Positions 32,300 through 43,930 of a stretch of DNA of 64,000 nt are shown piece after piece. The stretch comes from Sclerodactyla briareus (lineage: Eukaryota > Echinodermata > Holothuroidea > Dendrochirotida > Sclerodactylidae), in the NCBI GenBank assembly GCA_026419785.1, contig JAODTK010005744.1:1-64000 (forward strand). Reading direction: 5' to 3'. How positions within the stretch are numbered: position 1 is the first letter of the stretch; the number at the start of each line of letters is the position of its first letter. Below the pieces are notes generated by a model. The model searched no databases. It was not told the DNA's origin and saw only the letters and a program-made list of their open reading frames with translations. The position numbers and the translations under genes are program-made.

Positions 32300-34670
32300 A
32301 AAGCTGGCAGTAATGACTCTGATTTTCATGTTATGCCACCCACGCAGAGAGTCAGCAGATAATGCAAGGGGAGCAGATCCGAGAGCACTGCATCACATGG
32401 AAGACTGGGTGGATATACAATGAATTCCAGACGAAGAATGATGTGGAAAACAGTAACAATCAGACCTAGCCCTCAGGTGCCTACAACGACTCAGCCTACC
32501 ACACCTAGCCCTAACCTACATGAAAACATTGGATGAGCTTGGGTGTACAATCATATCAGTCAGGTCTTACTAGGCCTAACGCTAGGCCTATAAATGATTA
32601 CACAACCTAGGACCTAGGCCTATTGCCTTACTGCATAGGCTATCACAATTACCATTGGTGGGAATGGAGTTGTAATATTCAACCCACAGTCCTATAAGTT
32701 TGCAATCTGTGGTTGTATCATCTATGTCTAAAAGCCACAAGGGTCACTGAAGGTGAGGTCAAAGGACACACAAAGAGTCCGCAGTACAATATACGCAATA
32801 AGCAAATTGGCATAGGACTACTCCCCAACTCCTTACTGCATTAAGAAGGGAGCACATGAATTCGAATACAAGTGAGGGGGTGGAGGGTTAGATTGGGACT
32901 GTTATTGTACGCCTGACCGGTTTTGATCCCTTTCTCTGGGGTGCTCACAGACGACTACAGGGCTCAACCCTCTCTCACACAGTGTCACATACCCCATATT
33001 TAACTCCAATTTGACAGTGTGAGACTCAATTACATGAAACAGTTAAATGTTGTTTTATATTGGGCCGTTTGGGCCTATGCCCAATTTGCAAGTTACCCCT
33101 GAAGGTTAAACTGGACTGTTTGGACCTGTTTAAGGTATTACGATTATTAGCCCCTTATCAAATTTTGGAAATCGGGTTCATCTACCCAATTGGGTGATGA
33201 GAGCCTTCGTGGTTTTGGGAATCCCCCCCCCCCCAAAAAAAAAAAATACACCCTGGATGCCTATGATGCTAGGCAGGGAGGGAGCATGCCCCCACTTCCA
33301 GGAAAATTTTGATCCCTTGGTGTTTTTGCGAGACAAAACAGTGGGTCAGTATATGTATGGGAACTTGAGGGAAATGGTTTTCTGGCACCACCACATATGC
33401 GCACGCTACGCCTTGGCACCACCACGCCACTGAGTATAAGCCCTATACTTGCTTACCCCAGGAATGTTACTCTCACTAATGAAATACAGTATCACGAACA
33501 GTACACAACCTGTCAGGACACTTGTGGACCAGGGGACACTGTGGCAGGATCCAACAAAAACTGTCACCAGTGAGGACCCATCCTTTGTGATTAAAAATGG
33601 GAAAACAGAAGGCACAAAAAATTGAATTTGCACTTAAACTAAGGTAAATGACCTCTCATTGGCCTTTACTGACCTTGCATAACAGAAGGTTATTTGGGAA
33701 AATGAACCCCCTACCCATACACAGGAGCCAAAAAAATATCAAAAATATCATGTTGTATCCTGCCATTTAGCAGTAGTATTCAGTTTTCACACTTACTTCA
33801 ACTGCAATGTTATACCCCAACTAAAAATAGCTGTGTTCCAAATACATGGCACTGTGACGGCGGGGGGGGGGGGGGGGGGGCTGGGACGGCAGCTACACAC
33901 CCAAACATTATCCCCGGACCACTTCCAGGTCACGGGATATAAAATAAGATATAAGTATAAGAAAACTTCAAGAAGATCTTCTTCCAATACTATACGATCA
34001 ATCATCGGATTATTCAAGTGAAGTTAGGGTCATATTGGGCATATCTCCCCATTCAGTTGCTCAAATACACTAAAGCAAATTACGCAGAAAGCTACGTGAA
34101 CAGGGATACCAAAATTCATGCGAATATGATCCATGACAGCGTTCAAAGACAAATGTAAGAAAATACATGTACTTCCCAGCCCAAATAGACAAACCAGGGG
34201 AGACAGAGCTATAACCAGGCCAACCTGAATAATGGTCAACTGTTGGGGGGAGGTCACTGGCGAGATAGACCTGTCAGCCCACAGTGCAGGGGGCATTATT
34301 CTTCGTTAATATTGCAGCTATTTATATGAGTAGGAGGGGAAAAGCCAGGTTCAAGTGCCAAATGAAGACTACATCAGACAGCGTCAGACAGTGATAAATG
34401 CTATTTGTATCCGAACTGATGGCCAATATTAAAGGACCAGGGACTGGGTACGCAAATTGAAATGCGGGAAACCACTAAATTACTGTGGTGAACGAGCCGT
34501 AGGTAAATCACACATAACAATTGATAACAACTCATTAACGCAGTAATTAACGGCAATAATTATCCTTGTGGTGACCGAAACAATACCTTATGAGGTAAAA
34601 TGTCTGATTTCAACAAGCAGCAATGACACGTAAGTTGTCCAAAATAAACATAGTTTTGGTTCATAAGTGA
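32300..34670. other. Non-genic stretch with homopolymers
   Basis: Contains C12A12 at 33223-33246, a 19-bp G run at 33862-33880 and an AGGTCAAAGGACA motif at 32756-32768. Near 33400-33435 the words GGCACCACCACGCCACTGAG resemble mobile-element ends. Open frames here are short and cross homopolymers. Confidence 0.45.
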
Positions 34671-34699
34671 CTTTGAATGACCTTGGATGACATACAGTT

Positions 34700-36125
34700 T
34701 TTAATGGAAATATGTTTACTCCGATGAAATGCACAGCAGTCCCTAACAAGCCCCAAATTTTGGGGGGTGTATCCCAAGTCTACTGCCGATGCTATGGCCA
34801 AAAGGTTCAGAACCAACCTTTGATCCCTTGTAACTTGAGAACCAATTGCCCTATTGAAACGGTAGCTTTGTTTTTGTGTATTCAGCACCATAGCGCTGTC
34901 ACATATCTTGCACACAAAGGTCACGTGGTGTCAATTTATGGACTATTTCGATCGAAAGTACCTTTGAGATTCGCAATGGCCACAAAATTTGATTCGTACC
35001 CAAAACAAGGTAAAGGTCAAATTGAAGGCAAAGTCACACAAGATGAGGTCAATGATTGGATCACGTTGGCACACCTTCCCACCTCGACAGGACTATGGTT
35101 TCAATGTTTACGGCCAAAACTAAGTTTTGACTTCAATTGACCTTTAATGACCTGGGATGACGTTGACCCTTTTTATTAAAAATGTAACCCTAGATGGGAT
35201 ACACTGTGTCCTGACATACAAACCACATCATGAATGTCACTGTAAGTTGTTGCAGGAACCCATACTCTTTTGCAAGTGTTAATGCCATACGTGACCTTGC
35301 TTGACCTTTGATACATGATGGTTTTTATTAACAATGTTCTCGACCAGGGTGTACACCCTGTCCTGAAACTTCCCATTGCCAAGCAATGTCACTGTCAGTT
35401 GTTCACAAACTTTCGTTTTTTGCCCATAAGTGCCCGTCAAATGACTTGAGAGACATGACCCTTTTTATTAAACATGTTTTACTCTCAAAACGATGAGATG
35501 GCACGCAGTCCTACAAGCATTAGTATCGCCAAAGTATACTGCCGATGCTTATTGTTCCAGGAAAGTATCAAAACCACCTTTGAACCCCCTGTAAACTTGA
35601 GAACCGATTTCCCGATTGAAGCGGGAGTTTATTTCGTCTATTCAGCACACAGAGCTCTGTCCCATATCAAAAATTGACAGTTTTAATTTTCTTTGCCCTG
35701 TACGAACTCCTAAATAGGCCCATCTATTCGAGATTTGACCTTTGCCCTTTTTACCTCATCATCAGAGGTAGTTTGCCCGATGCCTAAAAACACCATGAAA
35801 ATCACTATGAACCTCCTAACTGCACTAAATTTCAATGAAAACTTTCAATAACTCTGATAATCTTCGCACACAAAGGTCACTGGGTCAGTTATGGTCCATT
35901 TCGACGGAAAGGTACCTTTGAGACCGAAATGGCCACGAAAATTTGATTCGCCCAAACTGGTAAAGGTCAAATTGAGGTCAAAGGTCACAACGTGATAGGG
36001 GTCAATGAAGTGGATCACAGATGTCGCACCTTCACCTCGGCAGATGTTCGGTTCTCATGTTACGGCCAAAAAACTAGTTTTTTACCCCGTTATTGACCTT
36101 GATGACCTTGGATGACAGTACCGTA
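34700..36125. repeat. Two diverged copies of a DR1-bearing unit
   Basis: The first copy (34700-35150) and the second (35465-36115) share CTACTGCCGATGCT, AACTTGAGAACCGATT-like, CACACAAAGGTCAC, CCTTTGAGA followed by AATGGCCAC, and TAAAGGTCAAATTGA in the same order. The second copy has about 190 bp more in the middle. A perfect AGGTCAAAGGTCA lies at 35975-35987. The open frame at 34712-35140 is disrupted in the second copy, so there is no sign of protein-level constraint. Confidence 0.7.
35165..35475. repeat. Short array, period about 145-150 bp
   Basis: TTTTTATTAA occurs at about 35169, 35319 and 35461. It is followed in each case by an AATGT or CATGT block, then a CCTGACATAC- or CCTGAAACTT-like block and an AATGTCACTGTAAGTTGTT- or AATGTCACTGTCAGTTGTT-like block. 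This is a three-unit tandem repeat joining the two larger copies around it. Confidence 0.6.
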
Positions 36126-36362
36126 TGTTTGAATATGATCCTTCTCTCAATCGCAACTAGTCCCACAAGGTCAGCGATGTAGGACCTTGCTATAGGAATA
36201 TTGACCTTTTTGATATTTCAGAAGAGTTTGGCCTCTATTGACCTTTGGTGACCTTGACGGGCAACAGAAGAAATAGGGATTAACTACACCACATGAAGAA
36301 TCTGCATGCCGAATATGAACTTGAGACATGCTTGCGTTCTCCGATATCGTCCGACAAAAGGT

Positions 36363-36410
36363 GTCACATACACACACAAACACACCACACCACACACGGA
36401 CACACACATA
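36363..36410. repeat. CA-rich microsatellite
   Basis: CACATACACACACAAACACA, then CCACACCACACACGGACACA. An impure CA repeat. Open frames on both strands across it are by-products. Confidence 0.85.
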
Positions 36411-36864
36411 CTTGCGAGACCGCATAGATTCCTTTGCCGTTGGCAAGGAATCAAAAAGTCAGGATGATGATAATCGTGGGTTTCAAACAATTTTCCTTCT
36501 ACAAAGCATCTCCCCCCCCTCTCCTTTCCAGTTTTATGTTATCAATATAGTGGGCAGGACCTAGTCTATTTTCAGTGCTGGAATGTGGATGGAGATGCTC
36601 AGCACATATTTAGGTGATGTCTCCCCTGGTTTAGGCATGTGATGCAAGGGGGAAACCACCCAATAAATTGGGAATTTTAATAGGGGGGAGGGGTGCCAAA
36701 GCAGTGATAAGCAATTTTTGGGTGGGGAAAAACTTTATACATGGAGGCCCTCATGAAAGTTGGAGGCCCCCCTTTGACCCCAAGTGGTTCAACCTTGATG
36801 TGATGATATCAGTGTGGGAATTGATGGGGAACACAATGTTGTTTGTCTACGTATAGCCCAGACT

Positions 36865-37065
36865 TGTTGAAAGCCGATTTCACAACTCTAATCACCTCTT
36901 ATCGATGGATAATGCACCACTCCATTATGCTACTGAGTGTCTGGCATTTTCACATAGTACCGGATTGGCAACTTCACCCCCCCCCCTTAACCCTCCTCTG
37001 CTTGACAGATTATTTGTCTGATTATTCGTAGTTCACAGATTCACATACCTTTCCTGTATGCTCCT
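36865..37065. mobile_element. Fragment of the long-TIR MITE, copy D
   Basis: CACCTCTTATCGATGGATAA, CATTATGCTACTGAGTGTCT, GGCAACTTCACC followed by a C run, and ATTCGTAGTTCACAGATT match terminal and subterminal blocks of copies A and B. The interior is largely deleted. The ending ATTCGTAGTTCACAGATT is identical to text just outside or at the right end of copy A (11686-11702). Confidence 0.5.
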
Positions 37066-37259
37066 ATTAGGTGTATTACCAACATTTGGACTATTTTTTG
37101 CAACAGTGACATGTCATCACCTTGACTAGACAATTGATTCTTGAGGAATCTGAGGGAACTATTAGTAGGCAAGCATGAAATTTGTGTACATGTATGTGTG
37201 CGTATGTACGGCCTGAATGGTGAAACATAACCATGATGAATGTATAATCCCTATTGTTT

Positions 37260-37620
37260 TTGGGTCAGGTCAATGGACATCTGAGGTCAAAGAGGTAGCC
37301 TAACAACTTTTTCAACATGATGAGACCAAAGTGCTCGTTCCAATCTAGTTGAAATTTAGTGTACAGCTTTCAGTTGGGAAGTACAAGATTAGCAAGAACC
37401 ATATCATGTAGACCATGGTGTTAGACACATCGGTCATTTCTTTGAAAAAAAAACACAGAAGCATGTGATAATTGATATTTTGATGAGTTCACTATGCATA
37501 GCTTAATCAGAATGTAGTTAGCTCTGAATATCTTATATTCTGAGGTCAAAGGTCATCTGTGGCAATCAAGGAATTGTAAAGTCTTTTTGGCCTCCTGGTT
37601 TGACGGTGTCATTATGCAGA
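37260..37620. repeat. Dispersed AGGTCA repeat fragment
   Basis: GGTCAGGTCAATGGACATCT, then GAGGTCAAAGAGGTAG, and a perfect DR1 AGGTCAAAGGTCA at 37543-37555 followed by TCTGTGG. The text following each AGGTCA block is similar to the 22.6-23.3 kb array. Coding potential is absent. Confidence 0.5.
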
Positions 37621-37831
37621 AGTTGGTCCATACAGTTGGATTTATTTCATTGATTCCCCAAGACATTGCCAAATCTGTTGACTAACCATCACAGCAATCC
37701 CAACATGTGTGACATTAATACTCTGATGCAAGCATTTGTCTCTCTTCCCTCCCCCCAAGAAAATATAGCCATTACAAACAAAATAACATCTGCCCTCTAT
37801 TGTTCATGTATGTATTCCTACATTTTTGCAG

Positions 37832-37900
37832 GAACTAATACCTTTTGAGGCTGTTGATGTTGTTGGTGCAAACCGCAGCAGATTCAGCTGGTACTGTTAG
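37832..37900 (+). CDS. Candidate short exon with good acceptor
   Basis: TATTCCTACATTTTTGCAG is a strong acceptor. It is followed by a frame of 22 codons, ELIPFEAVDVVGANRSRFSW, then two more residues and TAG at 37898-37900. A CTG-GTACTG junction before the stop is a poor donor, so this would have to be a terminal exon. No partner exon or polyadenylation signal was found. Confidence 0.22.
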   Translation, partial: ELIPFEAVDVVGANRSRFSWYC

Positions 37901-37904
37901 TTTT

Positions 37905-40390
37905 TTTTTTCTCTGAAGGTGTTGGCAGTTAACTCGGGGCCTGTTGCTTTTTATGGTCGTTTATTATGCTTGATTGGGAAACACTGATGATGGAAGCCAT
38001 TAAAAAGAATTAATAGGTGGCGACATTCCCGAGTCGTTGGCCTCTTGTCAGAGTACATGACAGCGTCAGGATCGTTTATGTGCACTGTGCAGAGATACCA
38101 AAGTCTGACGATATCCTGCTCAGACTTATTCTTTGTGTGGTTGAGTGACTGATTCCTCTGGACCCGACAGCAGCTCTGAGCCCAGGTTGAATTCTCGAGT
38201 TAGGTACTGTACTGTACCTACTATATAACTATATATTGTATGGTGCTCTGCATATATATGCAGCCGAGAAGAATACAATATTCTTCCCCCACACTCACAC
38301 ACTCCCCCAATCACTCACTCAATCTCCAGTTATATAAACAAATGCCTGGGAAACACCTAGCCCAAATGTCCTGACTTATCTTCCCCCCTCCCCCCCTCTC
38401 CACTCCCCACCAAATCTTGACTGGAAATGAGTGGTCTGTCAGTCTCGCTACTCCAATGAGAGGGTTATATAACAAGACCAAAAATCCATATAACGATCAA
38501 TATATTTATTACATTTTTTGGATTTTTCTAAATTATCCCAAATAATACATTTTGTAGCCATCGTTAGCCATCATCAAAGGCCATAAATCAAATTGTTTCC
38601 AACGTACAATTTTAGTCACAACTCACTACCGAAGTAAATTCCTCATTTTCTATTCACATGCATTGCATAATTTCACAGGTGTCCTTATATTGAGTGATTC
38701 ATTTTGGCAAAAGGCAGAGGTCCTAGCTATGTCATCAGAAGAGCCTAATCAAATACAAGTACTCAGCCAACAACCCAATTGGGCATCGTTTTGTCAATCT
38801 GCTCTCTTGACTTGTGCTCTTACTTTCCCCTCATGGGGATTCGTTTCATGAATTTCTGGCGAATATGGGTGAAGGAGCGATTGGGATTCAAATTTTGGAA
38901 AGGAAAAAAGTTGCACCAGACAGTAACTAAGAGAAGAAACAGAACAATTAAACAGGGCTCTCATCTGATTAATTACATTTGCATATGGAGAACCAAACGC
39001 AACAAAAATTCCCACAAAATACCAATCAGGAGTGATAAATTTTCAGTCAATGTTCATCAAGGTCATTAAAGTAAAATTGGTTCTTACATTTCTGTCATCT
39101 CGTAATATCCTCAGAATTCCAGTGCTGCTGATCCTCATGTTAATCAGGTGTTATGGATATTGTTTAAATCTAGTGTTTATAGCCTCAGGGTTATGCACAT
39201 TATCGATTGGCTTAGCTCTGTTGGACTGAATTACCAATTTCCACATTAATGCCCAAGGAACGCACTGTGTATCATAGACAGAGCTTGACATTTCCGAGAG
39301 TTCAGCTATTGGGCTTGCATAATCTATAGCGCTGACTGACCTACCTTTTATAACTACAATAACAGTGGTTTCACCTATTGATCAAAAAGTTGGCATATAT
39401 TCTCAGCCAAAAGTGCCAGCATGTGGTTCTATAATGTGTGACATTTCTAAGAGTTGGTAAACTATGGTGTCCAGCTGGTGAGCTTGCGAATCCATTCGGA
39501 TTCACATTGGACAAGGGATGGTGAAGGGGAGGGGATGATGCTTGGGTATAGAAAAAAAAGATGAGGGGAATTGCTCTGTTTGGTGAATGTGAGAACTAGG
39601 CCTACAGGACACTTGCAATTTGTCGGGCAATTTGTAAAGTGAATCTGACAAAGTTGCCAGAAATTGATTTCACTGCACAAAGGTTTGTGTAATTTACTGA
39701 CGATCATTCATTCAATTTGGGTTGATTTATTAGCCTGATGCACAAGGGCCTTCAAGCTTTTCGGGGCCACATATCAAGTATAAGCTTCATCCAAGCTGGT
39801 GGGGTCGCATCATCATGTTAAAAAAAATCCACAATTTCCCTCTCTTATTTAGTTCAATAATGACCCATAATCTTCGCTCAATAGGGTTTTTGTACCCAAT
39901 AAATAGTTGTATGAGAAATTTCAGCTCGAATGAACCATCATTCCGGAATTACCTATCATGTTCACAATGTTCTCAGATTTTGACCTCTGGTAACCTCAAA
40001 TGATCTTTGACCTGACCCAAAAACATGTGCGAGGTGGAGTGGTCCACTAGCTTACCCCCTTTCCTTGAATTACACCCCCTCCTTTTCCTGATGGGAGTTC
40101 AGTATATTCTTCGGCTGGGTGCCAGGGACGTGTGTGTTTTACTTTTACACCTAAGGATTTATCTGAATCACCTACTGTATTGTTCTTGTCTCGAGCTCAG
40201 TAGCATCACACAGAGTCGTCACAATAAGGTAGTATGGTTTAATTATCTACTTATTTGGAAAAAGAATGGGGTCTACTTATCTACTAAGGGAAAAAAAAGA
40301 TTGAATAGAATTAGAACACAGGAAAGTTGAAAAGGGGGTAAGTGTAAACAGGTGAATATACACTGAAAATGCTACATATAGGCCAGCATA
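37905..40390. other. Stretch with no recognised gene
   Basis: Short conflicting frames only. A TGATCTTTGACCT motif (reverse-strand DR1 with one mismatch) lies at 40001-40013. A small TACTGTACTGTACC and GCATATATATGC palindromic patch lies at 38205-38275. C/T-rich tracts lie at 38380-38410. Confidence 0.45.
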
Positions 40391-40395
40391 TTTTT

Positions 40396-40749
40396 CTAGC
40401 TCCTTTTGGCCAGGGGCGATGAGTTCAGAGAAAACATGAAAAAGGCGGGCTGATTGTTATTCAAAACCTCTGGGGCGTACATTGAGTCTCTTGCCCCCGC
40501 CTCTGTACCAACTGTAATGGCCACTACTGCCCTAGCCACAAACTGCGCAACAGGCCTTGTACCCTCAACTATATTACACAAACTCTTTTTCGTCTTGCTG
40601 GAAACTCTAGAAACCTCAATCATAGGATTTGTAGGCCTCTTTTCTTCAAGAGACGTCATACCAATTCCCCACCCCTTCTCTTCCTCCCTACCCCTGTGAC
40701 CGAGAAATGTCCTAGAAAATGTCATTTGCCCCTGCAGTGTGTGACCCAC
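40396..40749 (-). CDS. Open frame of 117 codons, unknown
   Basis: The frame starts with ATG and ends KRS and stop. Its sequence is protein-like in parts (EVSRVSSKTKKSLCNIVEGT, VAQFVARAVVAITVGTEAGA). The opposite strand is also open for 81 codons over the same DNA, which weakens the case. I recognise no domain. A mobile-element reading frame or chance are both possible. Confidence 0.2.
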   Translation of the reverse strand: MGHTLQGQMTFSRTFLGHRGREEEKGWGIGMTSLEEKRPTNPMIEVSRVSSKTKKSLCNIVEGTRPVAQFVARAVVAITVGTEAGARDSMYAPEVLNNNQPAFFMFSLNSSPLAKRS

Positions 40750-43595
40750 GATCCCCCTCAGTTTAGTGCCGAATGCTAATAGGCTGCTCGCTATGCCAGA
40801 GAGAAATTTGGTAAACTACATTTTATATTTTAATCGTTTTTTTGCGGTTTTTCTTTCGTGGCCCCCCGTATCTGGCGCCGCACTGTGTTCAGCCAAGGTA
40901 CCTTACACTCGGTCGGAATATGGTTTACATACCAGAGACGCCTCGTTGCTTGCTACAGCACTTCCCTTCATTATGCGATCTCGTAAAGGGATCTCGATCA
41001 GGGATATGCCATTATGGCCTCGGGGTTCCAAAACCTACAGACTGTCTACAGTCTAGACCTTCCTGCCATATATCGTACTTAGCTGTATCTATTAATGCAA
41101 TGTTGTTTTAACTATAAAGTTTCGTTTTACTTTTCATTATTTGAGGTCAATCATCTGGTTGTTTCTGTGAATGTATGTTCTGCTATGCTGTTCATTGTTT
41201 TGGCCTCATAAATTATGTTTCACAGCGCATTGGTATCACCTTTTGGGAAAGACACGCTCCTCAGCATTGAAATGGCACTACTGCTCCAACCCATTTACTG
41301 CAACTGTTAAAATCCCACCTTTACACTCAGATCCACGTGTATGTGGGGCAATACATGATTGTATTAACTGAGACGCATTCTTCTAAGGCAAATCGTCATC
41401 TCCAAGATGTCAAACTGTTGTATATCATCTGTCCTCTACTTTCAAGTTGAGTGCTGAGAGAGGGGGAGACGTATGGAATACATAGGTGCAGACAACGGTG
41501 ATTGTACCAGGTTCACGATAACGGGGGCCAGGGCTACCTAATTATTCGCCCTAGAAATCAATCATAACCCCAGGTCCAATCCTTATGAAATTGTATACCG
41601 GGTTTTTTGAGGCAAGTAGCCTGGGGGGTTCACGTTTGGTCACATTTAGGTAGGCCTAGTATAAATGCAGAAACACTAGTCAAATGTTTTGTTGGCACTT
41701 AGTGTAATGTATGATGCATGTGAGCATAGGTTTAGAGCCCCTGGGGTTTTCTCATTTTCAAGTCCGGGTCATCAATTTTGAAGATATCAATGCTGGGTAT
41801 TGTGACTTCTGTGAGGCGCAACATTTAGGAAATTGGCAACCTGATACCTGGGCGACTTCAAGAATTGCTCCTAATTTGTATCACATTGTGCTATTGAATG
41901 AGTTTTATTTCCTAGAGAATAACATACAGTCTTGCAAAGGTCAGAGTGCCCATTTTGGCTTTACCTAGTAATAGTACTCATGCTAAATTTTTGGCAGGAT
42001 TCCATTTCGGGATTCCTTTCATTCAAGGTGAACTCCACCCCGTCACCAATTTTTCAGTGTTGATACAATGGTTCCTCTGGTTAGAGTTCTGGTCTAATAC
42101 ATACGGCAGGAGAACAAATTGAGGCAGTTCCGAAAAATTTGTGTCCACTTTTGATTATCGGCATCATACGAATTCACATAATAATATATATAGGATTTGT
42201 GTTTTATTAATACCATAAAGAGTGACAACAACTATCAGCTTCTTTCAGTAGCAATGATGACTCTTCAAGGCTGAACATTTAAGATGAAATTCATTCGATA
42301 GTTTTTTTTTTAGTTCTACATTCCATTACTCTGTAAATAATCTGCGTTGACTCGCTCTCTGATCATAAAACAAATATTAACATAGTATGTTATTGTGGCC
42401 CTTCATGAATCTCAAAAGTGGTTTGTGAATTGAATGCGAAGTTTTGGGGTATTGGGCAGGAAGATAAATTGATCTTTATTAACATATGACTCAGTACACT
42501 CGCTTACGTGTCTATTCTATTAATTAAACAATTGTATATGTTCCCTTGGGTTATTACGCTCATTAGGTATGAGTACGATCGCTGTCTGTTTAGATGCTGT
42601 GTCTCAATAGCAAAGTGTCCTAGTTTTGGCCAATGTTGAGGTGTAAGGCCAGTTAAAAATAAATTACAAACTGCAAATCTTCAAAGCATTTTTAGGAGAA
42701 ATCTGGCCAGCAAATAACAGTCAGAATCCTCCACAAAAGACCTTTTCTTTGAAAAGGCAGGGTTTCAAAGTATTCCAAAATGGTCCCTGTCCTTGGGAAA
42801 ATGCAGGTGTTAACTCGTACTCCCCACCATTTCAACCAGTGTTTTTACTACTTTGCGACTATCTATTTTAACAAAATGTAATAGGGCTTGACTTTTGTTT
42901 TCGCAATAAGATGATCTGTGAGGTGGGATGATGCAACAACTAACTGCGATACCTTCCTGTGTTCTAATACCATATAGTTCTGCTGAAAAGGCCATGTTGT
43001 AAGAAGGGACTCAGGACTCCAACTCGGGACTCTTTATGATGCTGGCACTGTCATTTTACTGCCTACTCATTACCCCCATCTTACCCATCTTTACCCACCT
43101 CATATTGCCTCACTACTCACTCTCCCCTCCCCTGAAGGTAATTCTCATCATTCAGCAGTCTTGCCTACGAACTTGAAGGATTAGCACAAAATGGAGCATT
43201 TAAATCTTGCTCCAATCAGTCATCGCGGCTGGTATCAAATACAGTTCCGCATGGCATGTTCCAGGAACATTTTTCACATTAGCGATCTCCAAACAATGTC
43301 GGATTTTTGCGGAACACAGGAGTCTCGTGTTGACATTGGGGCAGATACGGCCAGTCACAACCATGTGTTGGGCATGCTCAGTTTGTTTATGTTACTTCAG
43401 TGTTTTCCGCCACCCCCTCTTTACTATACGGCCTGCCTACCTCTTTTTCGATTGCCCTTCATCGGGATCCTTTTATACTTTGGGGTCTGAACGGGAGCTT
43501 CCTGTGACTCACAAGCCGGAAGGTAAAACAAAGTTTCCTTACCGTATCCTATAATCCGCTGTGTTGCTTCCTTTTGGTGTTACAGTGGAGTGGTG
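40750..43595. other. Stretch with no recognised gene
   Basis: Plus-strand frames at 40766-41111 overlap in two phases and show no domain. Frames at 41711-41968 and 43191-43554 likewise. No tandem repeat or TIR element was seen. Confidence 0.4.
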
Positions 43596-43599
43596 TTAA

Positions 43600-43930
43600 A
43601 CGCTAAGCCCAAAGCTTTGGGTCTTCGCGTGTGGCGGGGGGGTAGGCGGGTGGTTTAGAAGGGAGTGGCTTGTTGGGTGGGCCGCTTATCGGTAGAGTGA
43701 CCAGCTCCTTCCACCCGGGAAATTGGTTGGCTCCCGCCGGGTCAATAGAAGAACGGGGTCGCCGCCAAAGGGTTGGAGACAGGTACAAATGAGGAGTAGG
43801 CAAGTATGTTTGTCCGCGGTGTTTGTGTTTGATTTTAACCGGTTTCCCCCCCCGACAGTGAGGGACACCACAGAAGCATGGCCTTGTTTTGTGTGCCTGC
43901 AGGGTGAGGGATTGGCAGCCTGACAATTAG
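43600..43930. other. GC- and CpG-richer segment, possible exon-like signals
   Basis: Local GC and CpG density rise here (CGGGTGG, GCCGCTTATCGG, GGTCGCCGCC, GTCCGCGG). GGAGACAG-GTACAAATG is donor-like at about 43778 and a TTTCCCCCCCCGACAG acceptor-like string lies near 43855. Overlapping minus-strand frames of 107-109 codons cross the segment without domains. A promoter-proximal exon or a GC-rich mobile element are both possible. Confidence 0.2.
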
